A DNA stretch of 64,000 nucleotides from JAJTHC01 sp044348005 (lineage in GTDB: Bacteria; Cyanobacteriota; Vampirovibrionia; Vampirovibrionales; JAJTHC01), in NCBI GenBank assembly GCA_044348005.1, contig JBIKTR010000004.1, forward strand, positions 1 to 64,000. The letters are read 5' to 3'. Below are positions 25,757 to 34,353 of this stretch, piece after piece. The first letter of the stretch is position 1; every line of letters starts with the position of its first letter. A program made the translations under genes and the position numbers. The notes beneath the pieces are model-generated. The model worked only from the letters and a program-made list of their open reading frames with translations, was not told the origin of the DNA and made no database searches.

Positions 25757-26674
25757 ATGCCCTTTCCCTTCAAAAAAATGCACGGCCTAGGCAACGACTT
25801 CATTATGATGAACGCCCGCGACTTGCCCACGCTGGATTTAAGCGCCCTACAAACGTTAGCCAAACGCGTGTGTAACCGACATTTTGGCATCGGGGCGGAT
25901 GGCCTGATTGTGGCGGCCCCGCCCAGTGATGCTTCGTTGTTTGATTTGAAGTTCATCTACATCAACAGTGACGGTTCTATGGCTGAAATGTGTGGCAATG
26001 GCATTCGATGCTTTGCGCGTTATGTGATTGATGAAGGCCTATGGCCCAACAACAGCTTTCGCGCCGAAACAGGGGCCGGCTTGATTCAGCCCACCTTGCA
26101 TGAAAATGGCACCGTCACCGTCAACATGGGCCTGCCGATTGTCGAAGCGTCTAGCGTGCCGTTTATTCCGCAAACCCCTTATGAAGTCGGTCAAGCCCCC
26201 GCCACCCTGAACCATGACGGTGAAGCCCTTAGCGTGTGGCCCATTAGTATGGGCAACCCGCATGCGATTTTGTTTATGGAAGAACCGCTCAACCAGCGCC
26301 TAAACCCCGCGGTGGACGGGCATCGCATTGAAACGCACGCACAATTTCCCGCCAAAACCAACGTGGAATTTGTCACGCGTCAAAATGCCCAAACCTACCA
26401 AGTCACCGTGTGGGAACGCGGGTGTGGCTTTACGCTCGCTTGCGGAACAGGCGCCTGTGCCACGGCAGTGGCCGCCATTTCAAGTGGTCGTGCCAAATCT
26501 AGCGCCCCAGTGGAAGTTCAATTGCCGGGTGGCGCGTTGTTTATTGAATGGTCTGGCCATTATGGTTCGCCTGTTTACATGACGGGCCCTGCGGCTTACG
26601 TATGTGAAGGCGTGCTTTCCGCCGATTTTGAAGAGGTCTTTTCCCCACTTGATACGGAGCTTCATCATGCCTAA
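25757..26674 (+). CDS. dapF: Diaminopimelate epimerase
   Basis: It converts LL- to meso-diaminopimelate for lysine and peptidoglycan. The 305-residue protein has both catalytic cysteines: C79 in SMAEMCGNGIRCFARYV and the C-terminal FTLACGTGACATAVA. The N-terminal MHGLGNDF motif is intact. The ATG at 25757 follows AAGGA. The downstream propeller gene starts inside its last codons (8-nt overlap), so the two are translationally coupled. Confidence 0.96.
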   Translation: MPFPFKKMHGLGNDFIMMNARDLPTLDLSALQTLAKRVCNRHFGIGADGLIVAAPPSDASLFDLKFIYINSDGSMAEMCGNGIRCFARYVIDEGLWPNNSFRAETGAGLIQPTLHENGTVTVNMGLPIVEASSVPFIPQTPYEVGQAPATLNHDGEALSVWPISMGNPHAILFMEEPLNQRLNPAVDGHRIETHAQFPAKTNVEFVTRQNAQTYQVTVWERGCGFTLACGTGACATAVAAISSGRAKSSAPVEVQLPGGALFIEWSGHYGSPVYMTGPAAYVCEGVLSADFEEVFSPLDTELHHA

Positions 26675-28373
26675 GTCTTTTCGTGCGAACCTTATGGTGC
26701 TTGGTTTTTGGATGCTTCTTTCAGCGCTCATCGTTATTCTACCTGCTCAAGCAAGCACGGACACCTGCACCCGATTGCCTGAAGCGGTGTTGCTCTATTT
26801 AAAAACGTTGGATCCTAACCTAAAGGTGCGTGAAGATTGTTTGGCCGTGTTGAGTCAAAAACGAAGCTATTTACCCGTGTTGCCCCAAGGAAATGATGTG
26901 GTTCAAGCCCCCACCCAAGTGCTTGCGCAATACCCGCTAAAAAGCACTTCGCCTGATTGGGTGCAATTTGATCAAGGCTTTTACCTGCTTCGCTTGATTG
27001 AAACCGACACAGGCAAAATCACCTTTTCTCGAACCGAAACCATTCCCCCCGCTTTAAAAACAGGCTTGTTGCCCCAAAACTTCATGATGCCTGCGGGCTT
27101 TTCCATTCCTTCAGAATTGCGCATTTTGGTGGGGGATTTACCGTACGAAACCCCGCTGGCTCAAAACAGGCCTTCACCCAGTTCCCCTTCTTTAAGCCAA
27201 GGCCCGCAAGCCCTTAGCCCCTTAGAAAAAGTGACGAAAGGGTTGAGTTCTAGCAACGTGATTGTGGATCCGATCCTCTTTACGGCGTCTTTAAAAAACG
27301 GGCGATTCACCGCGTGGGACGCCATTACCTGGAAGCCCAAATGGTCACTGCCCCTTTCGTGCTTGGCCACGTCTTCAAGCACCACTCAATCTGGCGAATA
27401 CGTGTATGTCAACTGTCTCAACACGGCGAAAGTCAACGTCATTGATATTAAAGCCCAGCAACGTCTCAGCGAACTTGAACTTTCTGATGTGGCCCAACAA
27501 CTGATTCAGCATGCCTATTACCCCGTGGTCATTGCAACGCATCGTTATGCGGCCAAAATCACTTTTTTAGACAGCCCCCACCACTTGATTAAGAGCGTCT
27601 TAAACTTGCCGTTTGCCTTACAAGAAGTGGCCATGCACCCGAGACTTCCCTTGGCCTATGGGGTGGATACCGTGGGCAACCGTATTTTAGAAATTGATGT
27701 TCAGCAAATGAAGCTGTTGCGCCAGTTTGACTTGAAGGTGCCGTCTCATAAAATGCATGCCGTGTGGATTGATGAAAATCGTGGGCGATTTGGCACGTTT
27801 TGGATGGCCAGTCGAGACACGCAAGATCTTTACGCGATTGATTTGTTTACGGGCTCCAAAATTCACACCCTTCATTTAGCGTCGCCTCTTTCTCACATGG
27901 CCTTTGTGAAAGATGAAAATGAAGTCCTCGCTCCTGTGTTTATTAGCCAAGGGGAATCCAACACGACACAAACCTTGTATTGGGAAAAAAACCTCCCCAA
28001 ACTCACGCCAGTTCAATCCATTGAAAACGCTGATGAAAAACATTATTGGATGAGCTTTCAAGCCGGAACGCACCCCAATGAACTGCTGGGTGTAGATGCC
28101 ACCAGCGAAAAAGTGTACCTGTTGGATTGGAATCCCACTACGCAGATTTTAACAGCCAAGCGCCCTGTTATTGCAGAAATTAAATCGCCTTTTTTAACAC
28201 TCGTAGAATCACCCACCCCTGAAACCCTCGCGCTGATTCAGAAAAAAGCAGAGGCCTTGGCTCCTAATGAAAGCGAAAGGGAGATTCTAACAACGTTACG
28301 TGCCCAGCCGTCGCGTCAAAACGGATTTTCACGCCTAGGGGCAATGTTGCGGTTTGCGCCCCGTGACCTATAG
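26667..28373 (+). CDS. Secreted beta-propeller-like protein (YncE type)
   Basis: 568 residues from the ATG at 26667, which overlaps the dapF end. An N-terminal Sec signal is plain (LMVLGFWMLLSALIVILPAQA, cleavage after AQA at about residue 31), so the product is periplasmic or surface-exposed. The C-terminal two thirds contain repeated strand patterns like those of seven-bladed YncE/WD-type propellers (for example SGEYVYVNCLNTAKVNVIDI, LAYGVDTVGNRILEIDVQQM, DTQDLYAIDLFTGSKIHTL). The first 180 residues are a separate region containing two Cys (TDTCTRL and KVREDCLAV). Ligand unknown. Its last 110 nt overlap, in antisense, the end of the LD-carboxypeptidase gene. Confidence 0.78.
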   Translation: MPKSFRANLMVLGFWMLLSALIVILPAQASTDTCTRLPEAVLLYLKTLDPNLKVREDCLAVLSQKRSYLPVLPQGNDVVQAPTQVLAQYPLKSTSPDWVQFDQGFYLLRLIETDTGKITFSRTETIPPALKTGLLPQNFMMPAGFSIPSELRILVGDLPYETPLAQNRPSPSSPSLSQGPQALSPLEKVTKGLSSSNVIVDPILFTASLKNGRFTAWDAITWKPKWSLPLSCLATSSSTTQSGEYVYVNCLNTAKVNVIDIKAQQRLSELELSDVAQQLIQHAYYPVVIATHRYAAKITFLDSPHHLIKSVLNLPFALQEVAMHPRLPLAYGVDTVGNRILEIDVQQMKLLRQFDLKVPSHKMHAVWIDENRGRFGTFWMASRDTQDLYAIDLFTGSKIHTLHLASPLSHMAFVKDENEVLAPVFISQGESNTTQTLYWEKNLPKLTPVQSIENADEKHYWMSFQAGTHPNELLGVDATSEKVYLLDWNPTTQILTAKRPVIAEIKSPFLTLVESPTPETLALIQKKAEALAPNESEREILTTLRAQPSRQNGFSRLGAMLRFAPRDL

Positions 28374-29205
28374 AAAACCCGTAGCCCATGGGGAGTTCTA
28401 AGTCTTGACACAACCACGCGAGTTGCTTACCTAGTGGGCGAATCGGGTCTTCTTCAATCTGTGAAAAATCGGCAAACAATAGCCCTTTGGCTCCATTAAA
28501 CACGCCTGCTTGTAAAAGTTGGGTGAATTGTCTGTCCAACGTGTAATAACGTTCTTTCCAATCTTCAATAACCACAACGGCATCTTTGAAATGGGGTTGC
28601 CATGGCGTACCACATAAGGCGGCCAGCAAACTTAAATTACCCCCACGGCTTATGCCTTCCGCGACGCCAGCGTTTAAGCAGTGGTAAGCATCTTGATTAG
28701 GGAGTTCAACGGGTAGTTCAGTAAACGTCGACGCGTCTAAAAAGCGTCGCCATTGGCCACGCGTGAACACCCCTGATTCATGCACCAAGTTGGACGTCAA
28801 CATGGGGCTATAATAACTCACCCACCCCAATTCCTGAAAAAAAGCGGTGTGCAACATCGTAATGTCACTAAAACCCATGACAAGTTTACACGCAAGATTC
28901 TCGCTTTTCCACCGCTGCCAAGGTAAAAACGGCAGTAGCCGTCCAGAACCATAGCCCCCTCTGGCACACAAAATAGCGTCAATGGTGGGGTCTTCAATGG
29001 CTTCAATAAGATCCGCGAGGCGTTGTTCATCTGTACCCGCCATGTAGCCTTCGTGTAGGTGGGCATGAGCCATCAGTTTTACATGGTACCCGCATGATTC
29101 AAGCCACGCGATGCCTTGGGTTAAATCGGCTTCCGTACTGGGGGCGGCGGGGGAAACAATGGCAATGGTGTGGCCTTTTTGAAGGGCTTTAGGCTTTTTA
29201 ATCAT
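28264..29205 (-). CDS. ldcA: Muramoyltetrapeptide LD-carboxypeptidase (S66)
   Basis: It removes the terminal D-Ala from murein tetrapeptides during recycling. The 313-residue protein shows CARGGYGSGRLLPFL, then the nucleophile serine S113 in VMGFSDITMLH, with the catalytic Glu and His expected around VVIEDWKE and GFSIGHGAQTATLPLGV. Length is normal for the family, so the 3' end at 28264 is probably genuine even though it runs 110 nt into the convergent propeller gene. The truB start follows 24 nt upstream on the same strand, so it is probably the distal gene after truB. Confidence 0.92.
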   Translation of the reverse strand: MIKKPKALQKGHTIAIVSPAAPSTEADLTQGIAWLESCGYHVKLMAHAHLHEGYMAGTDEQRLADLIEAIEDPTIDAILCARGGYGSGRLLPFLPWQRWKSENLACKLVMGFSDITMLHTAFFQELGWVSYYSPMLTSNLVHESGVFTRGQWRRFLDASTFTELPVELPNQDAYHCLNAGVAEGISRGGNLSLLAALCGTPWQPHFKDAVVVIEDWKERYYTLDRQFTQLLQAGVFNGAKGLLFADFSQIEEDPIRPLGKQLAWLCQDLELPMGYGFSIGHGAQTATLPLGVKIRFDATAGHVTLLESPFRFH

Positions 29206-29229
29206 AACAGGGTGCTTTTTGCGTCCGTA

Positions 29230-30228
29230 CTACTGGATGGGGACTTCGTTGAGGTGTTGAATATCGACGTCAAAATGGACGTCCAAAATTTTGCGAGGTC
29301 TCAGGCGTTGGTTGTCCCATTGGGTGACGCCAGCGAGCTTTTGCTGATGAATGGCCAAGGCCAGCGTTTCGTTTTTAAGCAGGTTGGGCGTAAACTGTTG
29401 GGCCGTCAACACTGCCCCGTGCAACAGTCGCTCATACGATTCTTGAGAATCAAGCTGTAAAAACGGTAAAGACAAGCACTGCAAGGGATTGATCGTCAAC
29501 GCCCAGGGGTTTTCAGCCTGTTTTACAGCCTCTAGCCGGTGGGACGTTTCCGCGTAAAAGCGTCCGTGGCGGGTGCGGACCAAAGCGGTCATCATGCCCA
29601 CTGTGCCAAGGGAATAGGCAATATCTCGAACCAGCGAACGAATGTAAGTGCCTGAAGAGCAGGACACCCGTATTTTAAGCTCTGGTTCCGCTTGATTCAA
29701 GTGGGCTTTAATCAATTCTAAATGCGAAATTTCAACGGGTTTAACCGGCAGTTCTTCAAAGGGGATTCTCACCCCCGCGCGTGCATAATGGTAAAGTTTT
29801 TTACCTTTATAATGCACGGCTGAATAGCGTGGCACGCGTTGTTCAATATGGCCTGTAAAGCCTTCAAATACCCGTTCTAAAAGTTCTGGGGTAATGCCCG
29901 TTGGCACGGGGCGTTCCTTCCATACATCGCCTTCAAGATCTAAAGTGGTGGTTTCTTTGCCAAGTCGCATGCTGGCGACGTAGGTTTTGGTGTCAGGAAA
30001 GTACTCAATCAAACGGGTGGCATTGCCAATACAAATGGGCAAAACCCCTTCAGCCATGGGATCCAACGTACCGAGATGCCCGATTTTTTTTGTGCCAAAT
30101 ACCTTACGCATTTGTGCCACCATGTCATGGCTCGTAGGGCCTTTGGGCTTGTAGAGGTTTAAAGTCGCAAAGGGGGTTTGGGTGAGTTGACAGGAAGTGG
30201 AGTCTTCGATTTTAGCTTCCGCAAACAT
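29230..30228 (-). CDS. truB: tRNA pseudouridine-55 synthase
   Basis: TruB makes pseudouridine 55 in the T loop of tRNAs. It contains YKPKGPTSHD, the catalytic aspartate D56 in KIGHLGTLDPMAEGVLPI, and CSSGTYIRSLVRDIAYSLG. The frame is open from a TTG at 30246; ATG at 30228 is chosen because GAGGAAA lies about 9 nt upstream, giving 332 residues, a little long because of the C-terminal extension after the PUA-like region. It follows rpmB-rpmG on the same strand with a hairpin between them. Confidence 0.94.
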   Translation of the reverse strand: MFAEAKIEDSTSCQLTQTPFATLNLYKPKGPTSHDMVAQMRKVFGTKKIGHLGTLDPMAEGVLPICIGNATRLIEYFPDTKTYVASMRLGKETTTLDLEGDVWKERPVPTGITPELLERVFEGFTGHIEQRVPRYSAVHYKGKKLYHYARAGVRIPFEELPVKPVEISHLELIKAHLNQAEPELKIRVSCSSGTYIRSLVRDIAYSLGTVGMMTALVRTRHGRFYAETSHRLEAVKQAENPWALTINPLQCLSLPFLQLDSQESYERLLHGAVLTAQQFTPNLLKNETLALAIHQQKLAGVTQWDNQRLRPRKILDVHFDVDIQHLNEVPIQ

Positions 30229-30254
30229 GGAAAGGGGTTTCCTCAATAAGTCAA

Positions 30255-30274
30255 AAGGAGCCTTATCGCTCCTT
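30255..30274 (-). terminator. Likely terminator after rpmB-rpmG
   Basis: On the minus strand: stem AAGGAGC/GCTCCTT with a 6-nt loop, followed by TTTTGAC. It separates rpmG from truB. Confidence 0.6.
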
Positions 30275-30288
30275 CGGTGACTGATGAT

Positions 30289-30456
30289 TTACTTCTTTTC
30301 TTCACGATACAAAACGTGCTTTTGCAGCGTGGGGTCATACTTACGCAGTTCTAAACGAGTCGGGTTTTTCTTTTTGTTTTTGCGAATGCTGTAGAAATGT
30401 CCGCTTTCGGTGCTTTTTAAGCGTACGGGTTGAGCACCTTTGTCATTTTTTGCCAT
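30289..30456 (-). CDS. rpmG: 50S ribosomal protein L33, zinc-independent type
   Basis: 55 residues from the ATG at 30456 (MAKNDKGAQPVRLKSTESGH...), with GGAG 10 nt upstream. The family core KSTESGHFYSIRKNKKKNP and LRKYDPTLQKHVLYREEKK is clear. It contains no cysteine, so it is the zinc-free (C-) paralogue; a second, cysteine-containing L33 is at 42507. Adjacent to rpmB upstream, as in many bacteria. Confidence 0.94.
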   Translation of the reverse strand: MAKNDKGAQPVRLKSTESGHFYSIRKNKKKNPTRLELRKYDPTLQKHVLYREEKK

Positions 30457-30495
30457 GGGGGAATACTCCAAAATAAGGGGATAGGTGAATAATAC

Positions 30496-30741
30496 TTAGT
30501 TTTTAAGGGCTGCTTCCAAGGTGGTGCCATGTGCTTTTAACGCCGCGGCCAAGCCCAATTTTGTGGCTCGCTTAATCACACGAGTACTGACTTTTAAGCG
30601 CACAAAGGCCTTGCGTTCTTCACACCAAAAACGCTTCCACTGAAGATTGGGTTCTTGACGACGGCCATGCTTTTTGTTTGAAAAGCTAATTTTGTTTGCT
30701 TTTTTGGGAGTAGCCCCAGAAACTTGACATCTTTTCGACAT
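30496..30741 (-). CDS. rpmB: 50S ribosomal protein L28
   Basis: 81 residues beginning MSKRCQVSGATPKKAN, with the L28 stretch RRQEPNLQWKRFWCEERKAF and VSTRVIKRATKLG. It carries two isolated Cys rather than paired CxxC knuckles, so it is of the zinc-free type. First gene of rpmB-rpmG; 24 nt separate the annotated rpmG frame from it. Confidence 0.95.
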   Translation of the reverse strand: MSKRCQVSGATPKKANKISFSNKKHGRRQEPNLQWKRFWCEERKAFVRLKVSTRVIKRATKLGLAAALKAHGTTLEAALKN

Positions 30742-30891
30742 ACGTATAAATCCTTTTCATCTGTAAAATGCGTTCAATACAAGGTGATTTTAAGTATTAC
30801 ACGAACCATTTTAAATCACAAGTCCCCAAAAACTTTCCTGAGTGTTAATTGATAACGAAATAGAGGCTTCTATAGCCTTTTAAAGACTTTC

Positions 30892-31899
30892 TTACAATCG
30901 TTCATACACGCGTAACTTGGCTGAACGTGAACGGGGGTTGTGTTCTTTTTCAAGGTGGCCTGCTTCAAGGGCTTTACGGTTCACCGCCTTAAAAAGAGGG
31001 GCGCTTCCACACGTGCAAATCGGGAATTGAGGCGGGCAAATGCACCCCTGTAGCCAAGGCTTGAACTGTTGTTTGACGCGTCGATCTTCTAAAGAATGAA
31101 AGGTAATAACGGCCACACGGCTCTTGGGTTGCATTAAATCAGGCAAGGCTTGCAACAGGGCATCTAAATGCTCTAGTTCGCCATTCACCGCCATTCGCAA
31201 GGCTTGAAAGACCCGCGTCGCTGGATGTTTTGCTTCTTTAAGGCGGCCTGATTTTTGCTTCAAACGGTAGATTCGCTCCACCAACTGGGCCAAGGTCAGG
31301 GTGTCTTGCCACGGGGTGTGGGCGCGATCTTCCACAATGGCTTTGGCAATGGGAAAAGCAAATTTTTCTTCACCGTAGTCTTCAAAAATACGGATCAATT
31401 CTTCAAATGAAGCGGTGTTGAGTACATCTGCCGCGGTGGGGGTTGTTTCATCCGTCGGGTTCATGCGCATGTCCAAAGGCCCAGAACGCATAAAGCTAAA
31501 GCCACGTTCTGCCGTGTCTAACTGAAAAGAACTCACGCCTAAGTCGAGTAACAGTCCCCCATCAATGCCAGTGATGCCTAAATCCGCCAGCGTTTGTGGG
31601 ATTTGACTATAATTAGATTGCACAAAATGCGTTTGCGTGGTTTCGTTAAAGCGATCGAGTGTAGGTGCCAAGCGTTTTTGAGCCATGCCTAAGGCCTGTG
31701 TGTCTTGATCCACCCCCACCCACTGAGGCGATGTTTCGCCTAAGTCGTGCAAGCCTTCTAGCAGGGCTTGACTATGCCCGCCGAGTCCCAAGGTGCCGTC
31801 CACGTAGGTTTTACCCACTTGCAGATTTAAACCCGCCAACACTTCAGGCAATAACACAGGCACATGCTGACTTGAAATACCCAAAGATTCTTCAGGCAC
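30892..31899 (-). CDS. rsmH: 16S rRNA (cytosine-1402-N4)-methyltransferase RsmH
   Basis: A SAM-dependent methyltransferase formerly called MraW. The 335-residue product contains HVPVLLPEVLAGLNLQ, the SAM loop YVDGTLGLGGHSQALLE, DLGVSSFQLDTAERGFSF, GPLDMRMN and VAVITFHSLEDRRVK, all family landmarks. The start is GTG at 31899, inside the last codons of dedA (8-nt overlap), so they are probably coupled. The usual mraZ upstream and ftsL/ftsI downstream are absent: the gene is outside a dcw cluster. Confidence 0.95.
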   Translation of the reverse strand: MPEESLGISSQHVPVLLPEVLAGLNLQVGKTYVDGTLGLGGHSQALLEGLHDLGETSPQWVGVDQDTQALGMAQKRLAPTLDRFNETTQTHFVQSNYSQIPQTLADLGITGIDGGLLLDLGVSSFQLDTAERGFSFMRSGPLDMRMNPTDETTPTAADVLNTASFEELIRIFEDYGEEKFAFPIAKAIVEDRAHTPWQDTLTLAQLVERIYRLKQKSGRLKEAKHPATRVFQALRMAVNGELEHLDALLQALPDLMQPKSRVAVITFHSLEDRRVKQQFKPWLQGCICPPQFPICTCGSAPLFKAVNRKALEAGHLEKEHNPRSRSAKLRVYERL

Positions 31900-32539
31900 T
31901 GGGCTTCATCCACTTTTTAGCGACGTGCTTCCACAGGTACGCCCCGCCCCCTAGCACCAGTAACAGCGCAATGGCGACATCAAACTTGTGCCACAACTGC
32001 TTGAATTCACTGAGGTTGTCCCCAAAAATAATGCCCACATACACCAGTAAATAGCTCCAAATCAAGGAACCGATAAACGTGTAAATCGTAAACGTCCACA
32101 GGTTGGCCCCTAAAACGCCTGCGGGTACAGAAATAAACGTCCGTAAAATAGGCAACATTCGGCAGATGAAAAACGCCAAATCCCCAAAGCGGGCCGTCCA
32201 CCGACGCGCATCCGCCAAGTCGTCTTCGTCAATTAAAATCCACTTGCTGTATTTTTTAATGAAGGCTTCCCCGCCCCATGCCCCCAGCCAATAACAGGGA
32301 AGCGAACCCACAACGCAACCCACGGCTCCAGCCAAACTGGCCAGGTGGATGTTCATTTCACCTTGTTGCACCAAGTAACCCGCATAGGGCAAAATCATTT
32401 CACTAGGCAGGGGAATGTTGGCCGATTCAATGGCCATGAGCAACACAATGCCTCCATAGCCTAGGGCTTTAATCACGCCATGCACCCAAAACAACAGCCC
32501 TCCAAGTACCCATTCAATGCTATGTATGAGCCAATCCAT
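31892..32539 (-). CDS. DedA-family inner membrane protein
   Basis: A 215-residue multi-pass protein of the DedA/SNARE-associated family, proposed to flip undecaprenyl or other phospholipids. Landmarks: ESANIPLPSEMILPYAGYLV, the PCYWLGAWGGEA stretch, and the GDLAFFICRMLPILRTFISV motif with the re-entrant FxxRxxPxxR pattern that defines the family. The frame extends to 32617, but ATG at 32539 is chosen for AAGGATTT upstream and because the longer form overlaps pit. Confidence 0.9.
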   Translation of the reverse strand: MDWLIHSIEWVLGGLLFWVHGVIKALGYGGIVLLMAIESANIPLPSEMILPYAGYLVQQGEMNIHLASLAGAVGCVVGSLPCYWLGAWGGEAFIKKYSKWILIDEDDLADARRWTARFGDLAFFICRMLPILRTFISVPAGVLGANLWTFTIYTFIGSLIWSYLLVYVGIIFGDNLSEFKQLWHKFDVAIALLLVLGGGAYLWKHVAKKWMKPSA

Positions 32540-32570
32540 GATTAAATCCTTCTTTCCTACCATTTCAACA

Positions 32571-33602
32571 CTAAAGATGAGCCTGAATCCATTTATAAGC
32601 GACGGCAATAAACCCACTCAATAAAAACGTCACAGGAATAGTCAGCAACCACGCCCAGAGAATAGAACCCACCAGCGACCACTTCACCGCACTAAGACGA
32701 CGGGTTGCCCCCACCCCCATAATGGTGGATGTTATCGCATGTGTGGTAGAAAGGGGAATCCCCCATTGACTGGCCAGCATAATCACGGTAAAAGACGTTA
32801 CTTCGGCGGCAAATCCATGAATCGGTTGTAGCTTAATCATTTTACTGCCTAGCGTGCGAATAATTTTCCATCCGCCAGACAATGTGCCCAAACCAATAGC
32901 CACCGCACAGGGAATCACAATTTCTAAGCCGACATGAAACTCACTAGAAGGCACGCCTTTATATAAAATAATCGCCAGTGCAATGATTCCCATGCTTTTT
33001 TGCGCATCGTTCATGCCGTGACTCAGTGCCATGGCTCCGGCAGACACAATCTGCAATTTCCCAAACACACTGTTGATTCGGTTCACCGAAATTTTGTAGA
33101 CCATCCACGTCAGAAGCGTCATTAAGATATAACCCACCGTAAAGCCGATCAACGGCGAGCTAAACATGGGAATAATGACTTTGTCAATCACCTTGTGCCA
33201 ATGTACGACGCTTTCACCAAAACTGCCGACCCAAAAGCAGGCCGCCCCCATGAGTGAGCCAATCAACGCGTGAGATGAAGAGGACGGCAACCCCTTCCAC
33301 CACGTCACCAAGTTCCACACAATCGCCCCGATTAAAGCACATAAAATGGTTTCAAGATTAATGAGCTTGGCTTCAACAATGCCTTTACCCATGGTGGCGG
33401 CCACTTCAGTGCCCATTAAGGCGCCTAGCAAGTTGAAAATGGCGCCAAACAACACTGCGGTTTTAGGCGTCATCACCCGTGTGGCCACGACTGTTGCAAT
33501 GGCGTTGGCGGCATCGTGAAAGCCATTGATGTAATCAAAAATTAAGGCCATGGCAATAATCACCACCAGAAGCAAAAATTGAGGATCCATTAACCATTCC
33601 AT
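32571..33602 (-). CDS. pit: Inorganic phosphate transporter (PiT family)
   Basis: A 343-residue, about 10-helix membrane carrier for phosphate. It has the PiT signature twice in inverted halves: DYINGFHDAANAIATVVATR near the N-terminus and SAGAMALSHGMNDAQKSMGI in the second half, plus WGIPLSTTHAITSTIMGVG. The upstream DUF47 gene on the same strand (15-nt gap) is the usual partner of Pit transporters. Confidence 0.94.
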   Translation of the reverse strand: MEWLMDPQFLLLVVIIAMALIFDYINGFHDAANAIATVVATRVMTPKTAVLFGAIFNLLGALMGTEVAATMGKGIVEAKLINLETILCALIGAIVWNLVTWWKGLPSSSSHALIGSLMGAACFWVGSFGESVVHWHKVIDKVIIPMFSSPLIGFTVGYILMTLLTWMVYKISVNRINSVFGKLQIVSAGAMALSHGMNDAQKSMGIIALAIILYKGVPSSEFHVGLEIVIPCAVAIGLGTLSGGWKIIRTLGSKMIKLQPIHGFAAEVTSFTVIMLASQWGIPLSTTHAITSTIMGVGATRRLSAVKWSLVGSILWAWLLTIPVTFLLSGFIAVAYKWIQAHL

Positions 33603-33617
33603 GTGAAGGTTCCCTCA

Positions 33618-34244
33618 TTAACTGTGTTTTAAGATGATACGCAAGGCGGTGGCAGCCACATCTCGAAAGGCATCTGTGACGCCTTCAAGGCTTTGGTACA
33701 AATCTTTTCGCACAATTAAGTTCAAGGCATCAGGCAAAGGTTCATGCTTAAACAAGGCATGTTCTAGTTCTAGGGCCACGCGATCGCCTTCATCTTCTAG
33801 TTCATATAAAAGGGTCACGATTGCTTGCAAATGACTGGCCTTGTCGTTACGGTTCAACCCTTCAATCAAAGAAACCAACAAAGCGCCTTGCTTGACGATG
33901 ATTTCCGCCATGCGTTGAAAGTCCCCTTCAAGGGAATGCAAGTGGTGAATGTGCATGCGCTGTTGAATGGTGTCGATCGTGGCGCTAATGCGGTAAAGCG
34001 CTTCAGCGAGTTCTTGAACGTCTTCACGATCAAAGGGGGTAATAAAGGCTCGGCACACTTCTTCTACGAGAGTAGCGAGGGCTATTTTGGCCGCAGAACG
34101 CGCATCCGTCATGGGTTGACGCGTGGCATCGCCGTGTTGTACGTAAGCGTGCAAGCCTTCAGAACTGGCTTTGGCTTGTTTGGCCAATTCGTTAATTAGG
34201 TTGTAAAACAGGGCTTCATTGGGTAAGAAATTCAAAAACTTCAT
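33618..34244 (-). CDS. DUF47 / PhoU-like Pit accessory protein
   Basis: About 208 residues from the ATG at 34244 (MKFLNFLPNEALFYNLINEL); the longer frame to 34298 lacks a better start. All-helical with two PhoU-like halves carrying acidic metal-binding motifs (EDVQELAEALYRISATIDTI and ELEDEGDRVALELEHALF). Known DUF47 proteins sit next to pit and modulate phosphate uptake. Here it is the first gene of the DUF47-pit pair, possibly continuing into dedA-rsmH. Confidence 0.9.
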   Translation of the reverse strand: MKFLNFLPNEALFYNLINELAKQAKASSEGLHAYVQHGDATRQPMTDARSAAKIALATLVEEVCRAFITPFDREDVQELAEALYRISATIDTIQQRMHIHHLHSLEGDFQRMAEIIVKQGALLVSLIEGLNRNDKASHLQAIVTLLYELEDEGDRVALELEHALFKHEPLPDALNLIVRKDLYQSLEGVTDAFRDVAATALRIILKHS

Positions 34245-34353
34245 AAAATGATTTGACTCCCGAAGTGATTTAAGCACACCGATCCATTTCAGATACATTT
34301 TAAAACGGTCGCTTTTAGCTTATCCAAAACAGGGTGAAATTACAATGTTTATT

